Below, one piece after another: positions 53,593 to 62,654 of a DNA stretch of 64,000 nt; position 1 is the first letter of the stretch, and each line of letters starts with the position of its first letter. This stretch comes from Pararoseomonas sp. SCSIO 73927 (GTDB taxonomy: Bacteria; Pseudomonadota; Alphaproteobacteria; Acetobacterales; Acetobacteraceae). The notes beneath the pieces are model-generated. The model had not been told where the DNA came from and searched no databases. It saw only the letters and a program-made list of their open reading frames with translations. The stretch covers positions 4,806,001 to 4,870,000 of the forward strand of contig NZ_CP146232.1 in assembly GCF_037040815.1 (NCBI RefSeq). Direction: 5' to 3'. A program made the translations under genes and the position numbers.

Positions 53593-55017
53593 TCAGAAGA
53601 TCTCGAAGTACTCCCGCTGCTCCCACTCCGAGACCTCTGCCTCGAACCGGGCGATCTCGGCGCGCTTCAGCCGCAGGAACCAGTCGATGAAACCTTGCCC
53701 GAAAGCGTCGCGCGCCGTTTCGTTTCTGTCCAGGGCATCCAATGCCTCGGCCAGGCTGCGGGGCAGCGGATCGGCCGCGGTCTCGTAGGGGGTGTCGGCA
53801 GCGGGGCCCGGCTCCAACCGCCGCGCCAGCCCGTCCAGCCCGAAATGCAGCTGGGAGGCGGCGTAGAGATAAGGATTCGCCGCCGGCTCCCCCACGCGGT
53901 TCTCCAGCCGTGTCGCGCGGTCCCCGGGCTGGCCGAGGGCGCGCACCATCACGCCGCGGTTGTCCACGCCCCACACGGCACGGTCCGGCGCCAGGGAAAG
54001 GGGCCGGAAGCGGCGGTAGCCGTTGATCGTCGGCGTGGAGAAGGCCGCCGCCGCCCGGGCGTGGTGGAGCAGCCCGCCAAGGTAGTGCAGGGCGGTGCCG
54101 GAGAGCAGTTCGCCCGCTTCCCCGACGAAGAGGTTCCGTCCCTCCCCGTTGCAGAGGGACTGGTGCAGGTGCCAGCCGGAGGACATGACGTTCGGGATGC
54201 GCGGCCGGCACATGAAGCTGGCGTGGTAGCCGTGCCGCCGCGCCACCTGCTTCACGGCGCTGCGGAACAGGATCGCATTGTCCGCCGATTCCAGCGCGGG
54301 GCGGGCGTCGAAGGTGAACTCCACCTGGCTCGGCCCGTACTCGATCTCCATGGACCGCAGCGGCAGATCCAGGCCTTCCACCGCGTGGCGCAGCGTCTCC
54401 AGGATCGGGTCGAGCGCGTCGTAGCGGCTCTCGGTCAGGTAGTTGTAGCCCTGGGTCAGCAGCGCGACCTCCGGCGGCGTGCCAGGCTGGCCCGCATCCT
54501 CCGGCGCCATCTTCGGGTCGAGCAGACGGAAGAGGTGGAACTCCATCTCGATGCCCGTGACGAGGGAGAAGCCCTGCCCCTCCGCCTTCGCCAGCGCCCG
54601 CCGCAGTTGTTGGCGGGAGCAGAGCGGCACCGGGCCGCCGTGCTTGAAGTAGGCGTCGCAGAGCAGCCAGCCCGTGTGCGGCGCCCAGGGCAGCACGCGG
54701 AAGGTCGTCGGGTCGGGGATGACGAGGAAGTCGGCCGCCCCCTGCATCTCCTGCATCGGCCCGCCCGCGCCGAAAACCGGCCAGCTCGTGCGGTGGCTGG
54801 TGTCCTTCAGCAGCATGGTGGAGGTCATGGCGATGCCGTCGCGCAGCGCGCGCGCCGCATCGGCCGCCACCACGCTCTTGCCGCGCAGGATCCCGTGCTG
54901 GTCCGCCCAGGAGAGGCGGATCACCCCCACCCCCTCCTCCTCGATCCGGCGCAGCACATGCGCCGCCGCCTCCCGGGCCGCCGCGTCGTGCAGCCCGTGC
55001 GCCTCGACGAAGCTCAT
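53593..55017 (-). CDS. glutamine-synthetase-family ligase, probable gamma-glutamyl-amine synthetase
   Basis: 474 residues, class I GS fold. Metal and substrate ligands are visible: Glu157/Glu159 (GIEMEF), Glu226 and Glu233 (MEIEYGPSQVEF), His283/His285 (SSGWHLHQS), Arg366-Arg374 region with Glu372 (TRLENRVGEPAANPY). The N-terminal beta-grasp domain contains SWADQHGILRGKSV. The adenylylation Tyr region of GlnA is not evident. GS-like proteins in catabolic clusters (PuuA, IpuC, aniline-type TdnQ/AtdA1) glutamylate an amine; the adjacent Rieske oxygenase supports such a role here rather than ammonia assimilation. Four bases after the Rieske gene. Confidence 0.88.
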   Translation of the reverse strand: MSFVEAHGLHDAAAREAAAHVLRRIEEEGVGVIRLSWADQHGILRGKSVVAADAARALRDGIAMTSTMLLKDTSHRTSWPVFGAGGPMQEMQGAADFLVIPDPTTFRVLPWAPHTGWLLCDAYFKHGGPVPLCSRQQLRRALAKAEGQGFSLVTGIEMEFHLFRLLDPKMAPEDAGQPGTPPEVALLTQGYNYLTESRYDALDPILETLRHAVEGLDLPLRSMEIEYGPSQVEFTFDARPALESADNAILFRSAVKQVARRHGYHASFMCRPRIPNVMSSGWHLHQSLCNGEGRNLFVGEAGELLSGTALHYLGGLLHHARAAAAFSTPTINGYRRFRPLSLAPDRAVWGVDNRGVMVRALGQPGDRATRLENRVGEPAANPYLYAASQLHFGLDGLARRLEPGPAADTPYETAADPLPRSLAEALDALDRNETARDAFGQGFIDWFLRLKRAEIARFEAEVSEWEQREYFEIF

Positions 55018-55021
55018 GCCC

Positions 55022-56338
55022 TCACTCGGCCGCCAGGGCCGGGGCGGACCAGGGCGCGGCCGAGCGGCGCCGCGCCACCGCCGCCTTCCAGTGCGCCTGC
55101 CAAGTCTCGGTCGGCGCCATGCCGTCGATGGTGGCCGGGCCGGTCAGGTTCTCCGCCCCCTCCGTCAGCATCGGCGCCCGCCCCTCCTCCACCGCGGCCA
55201 TGGCGCGCAGCAGCAGGCGGCGGTTGGCGGCGATCGCCTTGTCCGTGGAGGCCAGGTGCTCCTTCGTGCGGTCCTGGATCGCGCCCTGGCTCTCCACCGC
55301 CCACTGGTCGTGCGTGTTGATGTCGTGGCCCATGCCCGTATAGGTCTCGGCCGCCTGCTCCTGGGGGTCGTAGCCGTACTCGTTCCGCACGTTCCGGGCG
55401 GGCAGGTAGTCCGGCAGGGAGTAGGTCTCCAGCCGCTGCGCCCGCATCCGCGCGCGGTCCACCGGGGCGGCGAAGCTGGTGAAGATGGCGACCCAGTAGC
55501 AGCGCGTGTCGTCCACGGGCATGTGCCACTGGGTGATGGTCATCTCCGCGCTCATCGGGATGACGAAGGCCTGCGGGAAGTAGAGGTTCGTCACGCGGAC
55601 ATGCGTGGTCTGCTCGCTGATCTTCCGCAGCGCCGTCACGCGCAGCCCGTAATCCGTGTTGTCCACCTCGATCTGCGGGCGCGGGAACTCGCGCAGCACG
55701 TAGGTCATCGGTAGGTCGGAACCGTCCGAGGCGCCGCGGAACTGCTTGCCGTAGGCCTCCTTCTCGTCCCCGTCCTCGAAGAAGCGATGCAGGAAGGAGG
55801 CGTGAGCGGGGTCGATCCCCACCTCCAGCGCCTGGAGCCAGTTGCACTCGATCAGGCCCTTGAAGGCAAAGGTGTGGGTGTCCGGCGCCACGAAACAGTC
55901 GAAGGCGGGCAGCGCCGGCGCCTCACCCTCGCCGAGATAGGCGAAAACGATGCCGGAGCGGACCTGCACGGGGTAGGACCGCGTGCGGACGCGCTGGTGC
56001 AGCGTGCTGCCCTCTGGCTCGCCCGGCGTGTCCAGGCAGCGGCCATCGGCGCCGAAGAGCCATCCGTGGAAGGGGCAGCGAAGGCCGCCATCCTCCAGCC
56101 GGCCATAGGCGAGGTCCACGCCGCGGTGCGGGCAGCCCCGGTCGATCATCCCGATCGTCCCTTGCTCGTCGCGGAACAGCACGAAGTCCTGGCCGAGCGC
56201 GCGCACCGGCCGCACGGGGCGCGGCCCTTCCAGCTCGTCCGTCAGCGCCACGGGCTGCCAGTAGCGGCGCAGCAGCGCCCCGCCCGGCGTGCCCGGGCCC
56301 ACCTGCGTCAGGCGCCTGTTCTGCTCCGCACTCATCAT
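55022..56338 (-). CDS. Rieske non-heme iron oxygenase, alpha subunit
   Basis: 438 residues from ATG 56338 (GAGGGG nine bases upstream); a longer reading from 56413 would place the start ahead of the promoter. [2Fe-2S] ligands Cys69, His71, Cys88, His91 (CPHRG ... CPFHGW). Mononuclear iron site His179 and His184 in EVGIDPAHASFLHR, with the bridging Asp176. This resembles single-component-alpha oxygenases of the phthalate 4,5-dioxygenase/vanillate demethylase class. No ferredoxin-reductase gene is in the window. Divergent from the IclR gene and first gene of the operon. Confidence 0.92.
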   Translation of the reverse strand: MMSAEQNRRLTQVGPGTPGGALLRRYWQPVALTDELEGPRPVRPVRALGQDFVLFRDEQGTIGMIDRGCPHRGVDLAYGRLEDGGLRCPFHGWLFGADGRCLDTPGEPEGSTLHQRVRTRSYPVQVRSGIVFAYLGEGEAPALPAFDCFVAPDTHTFAFKGLIECNWLQALEVGIDPAHASFLHRFFEDGDEKEAYGKQFRGASDGSDLPMTYVLREFPRPQIEVDNTDYGLRVTALRKISEQTTHVRVTNLYFPQAFVIPMSAEMTITQWHMPVDDTRCYWVAIFTSFAAPVDRARMRAQRLETYSLPDYLPARNVRNEYGYDPQEQAAETYTGMGHDINTHDQWAVESQGAIQDRTKEHLASTDKAIAANRRLLLRAMAAVEEGRAPMLTEGAENLTGPATIDGMAPTETWQAHWKAAVARRRSAAPWSAPALAAE

Positions 56339-56378
56339 GGCCGAACACCCCTCAAAAATGTCCGATGACCGAACGTCT

Positions 56379-56393
56379 GTGCGATTGTAGAAC
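56379..56393 (-). promoter_or_regulatory. PcaR/PobR-like operator overlapping the -10 of the Rieske promoter
   Basis: Read on the minus strand, 56393-56379 is GTTCTACAATCGCAC. From memory the PcaR box of Pseudomonas is GTTCGATAATCGCAC, giving 13 of 15 matches. It includes the -10 hexamer of the Rieske promoter, the same geometry as reported for PcaR-controlled promoters. The adjacent IclR-type regulator is the obvious candidate to bind it. Confidence 0.55.
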
Positions 56394-56413
56394 GCTGCTT
56401 CCGGCGCACGCAA
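56384..56413 (-). promoter_or_regulatory. sigma70 promoter of the Rieske/GS-like/ABC operon
   Basis: Minus-strand TTGCGT (56413-56408), 18-base spacer, TACAAT (56389-56384), about 45 bases upstream of the Rieske ATG. It is the best AT-rich promoter in this region. Confidence 0.65.
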
Positions 56414-56417
56414 CGCC

Positions 56418-56433
56418 GTTCTGATGGGAGAAC
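56418..56433 (+). promoter_or_regulatory. inverted repeat overlapping the IclR ribosome site
   Basis: GTTCT, GATGGG, AGAAC; another AGAAC half-site is at 56389-56393. It covers the Shine-Dalgarno of the IclR gene and could mediate autorepression. Confidence 0.4.
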
Positions 56434-56436
56434 CGC

Positions 56437-57237
56437 ATGCCCAGGCTCGGCGCCGAGGCCAGCCGCAACCGCGAGGAGGCGGCGCTGGGACCGGACTACT
56501 CGGAGGCGCTGGCCCGCGGCCTGGCGATCCTCGGTGCTTTCGGGGCGGAGCGGCGGCCCGTGACCCTCGCCGAGGCCGCCCGTGCCACAGGCCTGCCCCG
56601 TGCCACGGCCCGCCGGGCGCTGTTTACCCTTGTCCATCTCGGCTTCGTCGAGGCGGAGGGGCGGTTGTTCCGCCTCACGCCACGGGTTCTGCGCCTCGCC
56701 TCCGGCTATCTCGGCGCCAACGGCGTCTCCGCACTGCTCCAGCCGCGCTGCGAACGGATCGCGGCGGCGCACGGCGTGGCCTGCTCCGTCGCCATGCTGG
56801 ACGGGGCGGAGGTGGTCTTCGTCGCCTATGGCCAGCCCGCGCGGCTGGTGCCGGTGAACACGATGATCGGCACGCGCCTGCCCGCCCACTGCACGGCGCT
56901 CGGCCGCGTCCTTCTCGGCGCGATGCCCGAGGCCGCCGCCGAGGCACTGCTCACCGCCCATCCCCCCGCGCCCGTGACGCCGCGCACGAGCACGGACCCG
57001 GCCCGGCTGCGCGCCGCCATCGCCGCCGCGCGCGCGGAAGGTCACGCGCTGGTGGTGGAGGAGATGGAGCTCGGCTTCGTCTCCCTCGCCGTGCCGCTGC
57101 GCCGCTACGACGGCCGCGTGGTGGCCGCGCTCAACATCGGGGCGCCAGCGGCCTTGCACCCGCACGGCGCACTGGCGGAAACCTTCCTGCCCTTGCTGCG
57201 GGAGGAGGCGGCGGACCTCGAAACACAACTCGTCTGA
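56437..57237 (+). CDS. IclR-family transcriptional regulator (PcaR/PobR-like)
   Basis: 266 residues from ATG 56437, with GGGAGAA upstream. N-terminal winged helix (about 24-85, LARGLAILGAFGAERRPVTL and LPRATARRALFTLVHLGFV) and a GAF-like IclR effector domain (GTRLPAHCTALGRVLLGAM, SLAVPLRRYDGRVVAALNIG). This subgroup commonly controls aromatic degradation genes and is encoded divergently from its target. A PcaR-like box overlaps the -10 of the divergent Rieske promoter. Confidence 0.9.
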   Translation: MPRLGAEASRNREEAALGPDYSEALARGLAILGAFGAERRPVTLAEAARATGLPRATARRALFTLVHLGFVEAEGRLFRLTPRVLRLASGYLGANGVSALLQPRCERIAAAHGVACSVAMLDGAEVVFVAYGQPARLVPVNTMIGTRLPAHCTALGRVLLGAMPEAAAEALLTAHPPAPVTPRTSTDPARLRAAIAAARAEGHALVVEEMELGFVSLAVPLRRYDGRVVAALNIGAPAALHPHGALAETFLPLLREEAADLETQLV

Positions 57238-57307
57238 GGCGCCGTTCAACCGCCCGCCCTCCGGATCGTTCTTAACACAGGAGACAGGAACGGCGGTCGG
57301 AGGATTG

Positions 57308-59230
57308 GTGCAGCAGCGGGCCCCCACTCAGGGCACCCCGCCCGGAGCACGTCCGGGACGGGGAGATGCCGAGGTTCGGGCGCTTCGCACCGCGCTGGCG
57401 GAGGCGCGCGCCGAATCGGCGCGGCTCGCCGAGCGGCTGCAGGCGGCCGAGCGGCGGCTGATGGCCGGCCGCGCACTCGTCTCGGCCCGGCGCGAGGCCG
57501 GGGACGAAGATGCCGTCATCGGCGAGGCCTTCGAGGACCTCTGGTCCCTCACCGCCGAGCTGGAGGAGGCGAACGCGCAACTCGCGCGCGAGACGGCGGC
57601 CCGCCGGGCGGAGCTGGCCTCCGTGGACATGGCCCTGCGCGAGAGCGAGGAGCGCCTGGGCCTTGCCCACCGCTACGCCGGCGCCGGTGCCTGGGAGTGG
57701 GACATCCCGGCGAACACGATCAGCTGGTCCGCCGAGTACCGGGACATGCTCGGCCTCGATCCCGTCGCCCAGCCGACGATGGAGACCTGGATGGGCGGCA
57801 TCCTGCCGGAGGACCGGGAGGCCGCGGAGCGCAGCGTACGCCGGATGCTGGAGGATCCCGGGGCCTCCGAGATCGAGATGGAGTACCGCGCCCGCCACCC
57901 GGGCAAGGGCATCCTCTGGCTCTCCGGCCGCGGCCGGCTGCGGCGCGACGCGGCGGGCCGCCCCTGGCGCCTGACAGGGCTGAGCATCGACATCACCGCC
58001 CGCAAGCGCGCGGAGATCGCGCTGCGCGACGCGAACGAGAACCTGCGGCGCGAGGTGGAGCGCGAGGTGGCGGCGCGGGAAGCCGTCCAGGCCGGCGTGA
58101 CCCAGACCCTGAAGCTGGAGGCGCTGGGCCGGCTGACCGGCGGGATCGCGCACGACTTCAACAACCTCCTCGCCGTCGTCTCCGCGGGCATCTCCCTCCT
58201 GTCCCGCACGGAGGACCCGGCGCGGCGGGAGAAGCTGACCGCGAACATCGCCACCGCCGCCCAGCGCGGCGCCGACCTCACCCGCCGCCTGCTCACCTTC
58301 GCCCGGCGGCAGGCGCTGCGGCCGGAGCCGATCGCCCTCGGCCCATGGATGGCCGAGCTCGGCACCATGCTCTCCCGCTCCCTGCAGGCCGATATCGCGG
58401 TGGAGATCGAGGTGGCCGGCGATGCCTGGCCCGTCCACGCCGACCCTTCGGAGCTGGAGCTGGCGCTGACGAACCTCGCCCTCAATGCGCGGGACGCCAT
58501 GCCGAAGGGCGGAACGCTTCGAGTTGCCGCGCGCAACGCCGTGCTGGACGGCACGGAGGAGCCGGACGGGCTGCGGGGCGAGTTCCTGCGCCTCGACGTC
58601 TCCGACACGGGCACGGGCATGGAGCCGGAGGTGCTGGCCCGCGCCTTCGAGCCCTTCTTCACCACCAAGCCCGGGAGCGGCAGCGGCCTGGGCCTGGCGC
58701 ACGCCTATGGTTTCGCCCGGCAGAGCGGCGGGGCGGCCCGCGTGCGGAGCCGGACGGGCCACGGCACCTGCGTCACGCTCCACCTGCCCCGCGCCGCCGG
58801 TGAGGCCGGGGAGGTGCCCGCCACGGGCGCGTCGGCGCCCGATCCGGCCGCCGAGGAGCGGCCCTTGCGCGTGCTGGTGGTGGAGGACGAGGAGGCGGTG
58901 GCGGCCCTCGTGCTGGACATGCTGCGCCACCTCGGCCACGCCCCCGTCCGCGCGGCGGGCCCCGCGCTGGCCCTGGAAATGCTGGAGCGCGGCCTGGAGC
59001 CGGATCTCGTCTTCACCGACGTGCTGATGCCCGGCGGCATGGACGGGCTGGACCTTGCCGCAAGGCTGCGGGAGGCACGGCCGGAACTGCCGGTGCTGCT
59101 GACCAGCGGCTACGGCGGCGCCCCCGCGCGGGTGGCGGAGGCGGGGCTGCCGCTCCTCCGCAAGCCCTACACGATGGGCGCGCTGCGGGAGGCGGTGCGC
59201 GCCGCGGCGGCGGGCCGCAAGGCCGGCTGA
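57308..59230 (+). CDS. PAS-domain hybrid sensor histidine kinase
   Basis: 640 residues from GTG 57308 (TTG 57305 also possible; GGAGG just upstream). No membrane span, so a soluble sensor. Order: coiled-coil (about 20-110), PAS (about 115-240, AHRYAGAGAWEWDIPANTISW), HisKA with phospho-His282 (LTGGIAHDFNNLLAVV), HATPase with N, G1 and G2 boxes (NLALNARDAM, DTGTGM, GSGLGLAHAYGF), and a receiver domain with Asp571 (VFTDVLMPGGMDG). It lies 70 bases after the IclR gene. Target response is unknown; its receiver may pass the phosphate on through a phosphotransfer protein. Confidence 0.93.
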   Translation: MQQRAPTQGTPPGARPGRGDAEVRALRTALAEARAESARLAERLQAAERRLMAGRALVSARREAGDEDAVIGEAFEDLWSLTAELEEANAQLARETAARRAELASVDMALRESEERLGLAHRYAGAGAWEWDIPANTISWSAEYRDMLGLDPVAQPTMETWMGGILPEDREAAERSVRRMLEDPGASEIEMEYRARHPGKGILWLSGRGRLRRDAAGRPWRLTGLSIDITARKRAEIALRDANENLRREVEREVAAREAVQAGVTQTLKLEALGRLTGGIAHDFNNLLAVVSAGISLLSRTEDPARREKLTANIATAAQRGADLTRRLLTFARRQALRPEPIALGPWMAELGTMLSRSLQADIAVEIEVAGDAWPVHADPSELELALTNLALNARDAMPKGGTLRVAARNAVLDGTEEPDGLRGEFLRLDVSDTGTGMEPEVLARAFEPFFTTKPGSGSGLGLAHAYGFARQSGGAARVRSRTGHGTCVTLHLPRAAGEAGEVPATGASAPDPAAEERPLRVLVVEDEEAVAALVLDMLRHLGHAPVRAAGPALALEMLERGLEPDLVFTDVLMPGGMDGLDLAARLREARPELPVLLTSGYGGAPARVAEAGLPLLRKPYTMGALREAVRAAAAGRKAG

Positions 59231-59332
59231 CCGGCGGCAGGCTTCGGCCCGGCACATAGGACGAGGCGTTCGAAACCAAGTTTCACGGGCCCCGACCTTG
59301 GCCGCCGCCCAGCGGGCTGGTTGATTGGCGCT

Positions 59333-61684
59333 ATGCCCCTCGCACCCCGGCGCGCCCGTCCCCTCCCTGCCCGCTCCGGCTGGCGCTGGCTGCGCCGGAT
59401 CCTGGTGCTGCTCGTGGCCCTGCCGCTCGTGGCCGGTGGCATCGTCGCCGGGCTGATCCTGTGGACCCTGCCGGGCGAGGATGAGGCGCTGCGGGTCGCC
59501 GGCCTTTCCGCCTCCGTGGAGATCGGCTTCGACCCGAAGGGAATCCCCCGCATCCGCGCCTCATCCGAGCGCGATGCCGCGACCGCCATGGGCGTGCTGC
59601 ACGCGCGGGACCGGCTGTTCCAGATGGAGATGACGCGCCGCGGCGGCGCGGGGCGGCTGAGCGAGATCGCCGGCCCCTCGACCCTGCGCCTGGACCGCTT
59701 CGTCCGCACCCTCGGCCTGCGCCAGCGCGCCGAGGCCGACCTCGCCGCCCTGCCCGCCGAGGCGCGCGGAATGCTGGAGGCCTATGCGGCGGGGGTGAAC
59801 GCCTGGATCGCCGCGCGCGGGCGCTTCGCCGCGCCGGAGTTCATTGCCCTCGGCGCACCGGAACCGTGGAAGCCATCCGACAGCCTTCTCTGGGGCAAGG
59901 TGATGGGGCTCTGGCTCTCCGGGAACTGGCGGCTGGAGACGGAGCGGGCCCGCCTCTCCGCCACCCTGCCGGCAGAGAAGCTCTGGCAGCTCTGGCCCTC
60001 GGACGACAGCCCGGGACGGCCGGACCTTGCCGCCCTTCCGCCGCCGGAGCGGCTGGCCGCGCTGCTGGAGGCCACGCCGAGCTGGGGACGCGGCGCGCCG
60101 CAGCCGGGATCCGCCTCCAACGCCTGGGCGCTCGCGCCGGCGCGCTCCGCCACGGGCGGCGCCCTGCTCGCCTCCGACCCGCATTTGGCCTTGCAGGCGC
60201 CCGTGCTCTGGTATCTCGCGCGGATCGAGCTGCCGGGCGGGCGCTTCCTTGCCGGGGCCACGGCGCCGGGCGTGCCGCTGGTGGTGATCGGCCGGAACGA
60301 GCGGCTGGCCTGGGGCTTCACCACCACGCATTCCGACACGCAGGACGTCTTCGTCGAGCGCCTCTCGGGCGCGGACGCCTACGAGACGCCGGACGGCCCC
60401 CGCCCCTTCGCGACGCGTGAGGAGCGCATCGCCGTGCGCGGCCGGGCGGAGGAGGTGCTGCGGGTGCGGGAGACGCGGCACGGCCCGGTGATCTCCGACC
60501 TGGACGACCAGCCGCCGGGAAGCGAGGTGCTGGCCGTCGCCATGGCCAACCTCGCCCCTGGCGACAGCCAGGCGGCGGGGCTGCTGGCGCTCAACCGCGC
60601 CCGATCCCTGGAGGAAGCGCGGGCGGCGGCCGCCCTGATCGGCTCGCCCGCGCAGAACCTGATGGTGGCGGACGCCGCCGGCGGAATCGCCATGTACCTC
60701 ACCGGCCGCACGCCGGTCCGCGCCTCCGGCGACGGTGCCCTGCCCGCGCCGGGCTGGGACGGGGCGCGCGACTGGACGGGCTGGGTGCCCTTCGACGCGA
60801 TGCCGCACCAGGAGCGGCCGGCCAGCGGCGTGCTGGCGAACGCGAACAACCGCGTGCAGCCGCCGGGCGCGGAGCCCTTCCTCGGCCGCGACTGGTACGG
60901 GGACTGGCGCTTCCGCCGGATCGGCGAGCTGCTGCGCCAGCGCGAGCGCCACGCGCCCGGCGATCTCGGCGCCATCCAGGCCGACGCGGTGGACCTGCTG
61001 GCGCGGGAGATGCTGCCCCTGCTCCTCTCCCCCGCGCGCCCGGCCGGGATCGCGGGGACCGCGCGCGACCTCCTGCTGGGCTGGGACGGCACGGCGGGCC
61101 CGGACATGCCGCAGCCCCTGATCTTCAACGCCTGGGCGCGCGAGTTCGGCCGCATGGCCCTCGCCACTGCCGGGGTCTCGGAGGAGGCCTTCTCACCGGG
61201 CGCGGAGTTCCTGCGCTCTCTCGCGACGCCGCAGGGCGCGGAGTGGTGCGGGCCGGGCGGCTGCGCCGCGCTCTCCATGCGGGCGCTGGAGGCCGCGACG
61301 GCCTCCCTGGTCTCGCGCTTCGGCCCGGACCCGGCCACCTGGCGCTGGGGCGCGGCGCACCGGGTGCGGCTGGACCACCCGCTGCTGCGCTTCGTGCCGG
61401 GGCTGGGCGACATGCTGCGGATCGAGGCGCCGACGCCGGGCGACGGGCAGACGGTGAACCGCGGCGGCATGGCGCGAGACTTCTCCCACGTCCACGGCCC
61501 CGGCCTGCGGATCGTGATGGACCTCGCCTCCCGCGACGGGGTGGCGGCGGCGGTGGCCACGGGGCAGTCGGGCAACCCCTTCTCCCGCCACTGGCGGGAC
61601 ATGAACGCGGCCTGGGCCGCCGGCCGGCTGGAATCGATCCCCGCCCTGGCGGAGACCTCGGCGCGGTTGCGGCTGGACCCGTGA
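59333..61684 (+). CDS. penicillin acylase family Ntn hydrolase
   Basis: 783 residues from ATG 59333. A membrane-anchor/signal helix (about 18-48, after basic PRRARPLPARSGWRWLRR) precedes the alpha subunit. Autoprocessing would expose nucleophile Ser262 in GSASNAWALAP; the beta-subunit motifs ASDPHLALQAP, ATAPGVPLVVIGRNERLAWGFT and NANNRVQPPG are typical. Substrates of such enzymes range from beta-lactams to acyl-homoserine lactones and N-acyl amides; none can be assigned here. Exported or membrane-anchored. Confidence 0.9.
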   Translation: MPLAPRRARPLPARSGWRWLRRILVLLVALPLVAGGIVAGLILWTLPGEDEALRVAGLSASVEIGFDPKGIPRIRASSERDAATAMGVLHARDRLFQMEMTRRGGAGRLSEIAGPSTLRLDRFVRTLGLRQRAEADLAALPAEARGMLEAYAAGVNAWIAARGRFAAPEFIALGAPEPWKPSDSLLWGKVMGLWLSGNWRLETERARLSATLPAEKLWQLWPSDDSPGRPDLAALPPPERLAALLEATPSWGRGAPQPGSASNAWALAPARSATGGALLASDPHLALQAPVLWYLARIELPGGRFLAGATAPGVPLVVIGRNERLAWGFTTTHSDTQDVFVERLSGADAYETPDGPRPFATREERIAVRGRAEEVLRVRETRHGPVISDLDDQPPGSEVLAVAMANLAPGDSQAAGLLALNRARSLEEARAAAALIGSPAQNLMVADAAGGIAMYLTGRTPVRASGDGALPAPGWDGARDWTGWVPFDAMPHQERPASGVLANANNRVQPPGAEPFLGRDWYGDWRFRRIGELLRQRERHAPGDLGAIQADAVDLLAREMLPLLLSPARPAGIAGTARDLLLGWDGTAGPDMPQPLIFNAWAREFGRMALATAGVSEEAFSPGAEFLRSLATPQGAEWCGPGGCAALSMRALEAATASLVSRFGPDPATWRWGAAHRVRLDHPLLRFVPGLGDMLRIEAPTPGDGQTVNRGGMARDFSHVHGPGLRIVMDLASRDGVAAAVATGQSGNPFSRHWRDMNAAWAAGRLESIPALAETSARLRLDP

Positions 61685-61711
61685 GAGAGGAGCCCGGGGT
61701 TTCAACCCGTC

Positions 61712-62566
61712 ATGGGACTGAAACCCCGCGGCACAGCCATGCGCTTCACCCCTCACGAAGCCATTTACGGCGACGGGCTTTCCGCGGACACTGAACGCCT
61801 CATGCTGCACCGCGCCGGACGCCGACCGCAGTTCTTCTACACCACCGCGCCCCTGCCCTGCCCCTACCTGGCCGGGCGGACGGAGCGGAAGGTCGTCACC
61901 GAGCTCTCCGGCCCGGAGGGCGAGGCGCTGCATGACCGCCTCTCCCGCGCCGGGTTCCGCCGCAGCCACAACATCGCCTACGCGCCGGTCTGCCCGGGCT
62001 GCCAGTCCTGCATTCCCATCCGCATCGTGGTGGCGGATTTCGGGCCCGGCCGCACGCACCGCAAGCTGCTGAAGGCGAATGCGGAGGTGATGGCGCAGGA
62101 GGTGCCGGCGCGCGCGACGGCGGAGCAGTTCGCGCTCTTCCAGCGCTACCAGCGCGCCCGCCACCGGGACGGCGACATGGCCGCCATGGGTTTCTACGAC
62201 TACCGCGCCATGGTGGAGGACACGCCGATCACCACGATGCTGGTGGAGTTCCGCGAGGCCCCGGACCGCCTCATCGGCGCCTGCCTGACGGACTGGCTGA
62301 AGGACGGGCTCTCGGCCGTCTACTCCTTCTTCGAGCCGGACTACGCGAACCGCTCCCTCGGCACCCTGGCGATCCTTCAGCTGGTGGAGCGCGCCCGGCA
62401 GCTCGGCCTGCCCTACGTCTATCTCGGCTATTGGGTGCCGCAGAGCGCCAAGATGGCCTACAAGGCCGCCTTCCGGCCCAGCGAGATCCTGGTGAACGGC
62501 GCCTGGGTGCCGCTGCGCGACGCGGCCCCGCCGGTCGCCTCCTTCGTGCCGGAGAGCGTGGGCTAG
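61712..62566 (+). CDS. bpt: aspartate/glutamate leucyl(arginyl)transferase Bpt
   Basis: 284 residues (275 from the internal ATG 61739). Transfers leucine, or in eukaryotes arginine, from aminoacyl-tRNA to acidic N-termini, marking proteins for ClpAP through the N-end rule. Motifs: QFFYTTAPLPCPYLAGRTER, YAPVCPGCQSCIPIRI (two cysteine pairs) and the GNAT-like SVYSFFEP-type strand (VYSFFEPDYANRSLG). No Shine-Dalgarno is obvious for either start. Confidence 0.92.
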   Translation: MGLKPRGTAMRFTPHEAIYGDGLSADTERLMLHRAGRRPQFFYTTAPLPCPYLAGRTERKVVTELSGPEGEALHDRLSRAGFRRSHNIAYAPVCPGCQSCIPIRIVVADFGPGRTHRKLLKANAEVMAQEVPARATAEQFALFQRYQRARHRDGDMAAMGFYDYRAMVEDTPITTMLVEFREAPDRLIGACLTDWLKDGLSAVYSFFEPDYANRSLGTLAILQLVERARQLGLPYVYLGYWVPQSAKMAYKAAFRPSEILVNGAWVPLRDAAPPVASFVPESVG

Positions 62567-62654
62567 CCCGGCGCCACGCTCCGGCCCCGAGACCGGCTGC
62601 CTTCCCACCCCGTCCGCCTGTGGCTATGACGATCGCAACGATGGGGGAACGAGC

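Noticed and set aside
57272..59257. A 661-codon minus-strand frame opposite the histidine kinase
   Set aside because: The kinase shows all HisKA, ATPase and receiver motifs; the antisense product is featureless.
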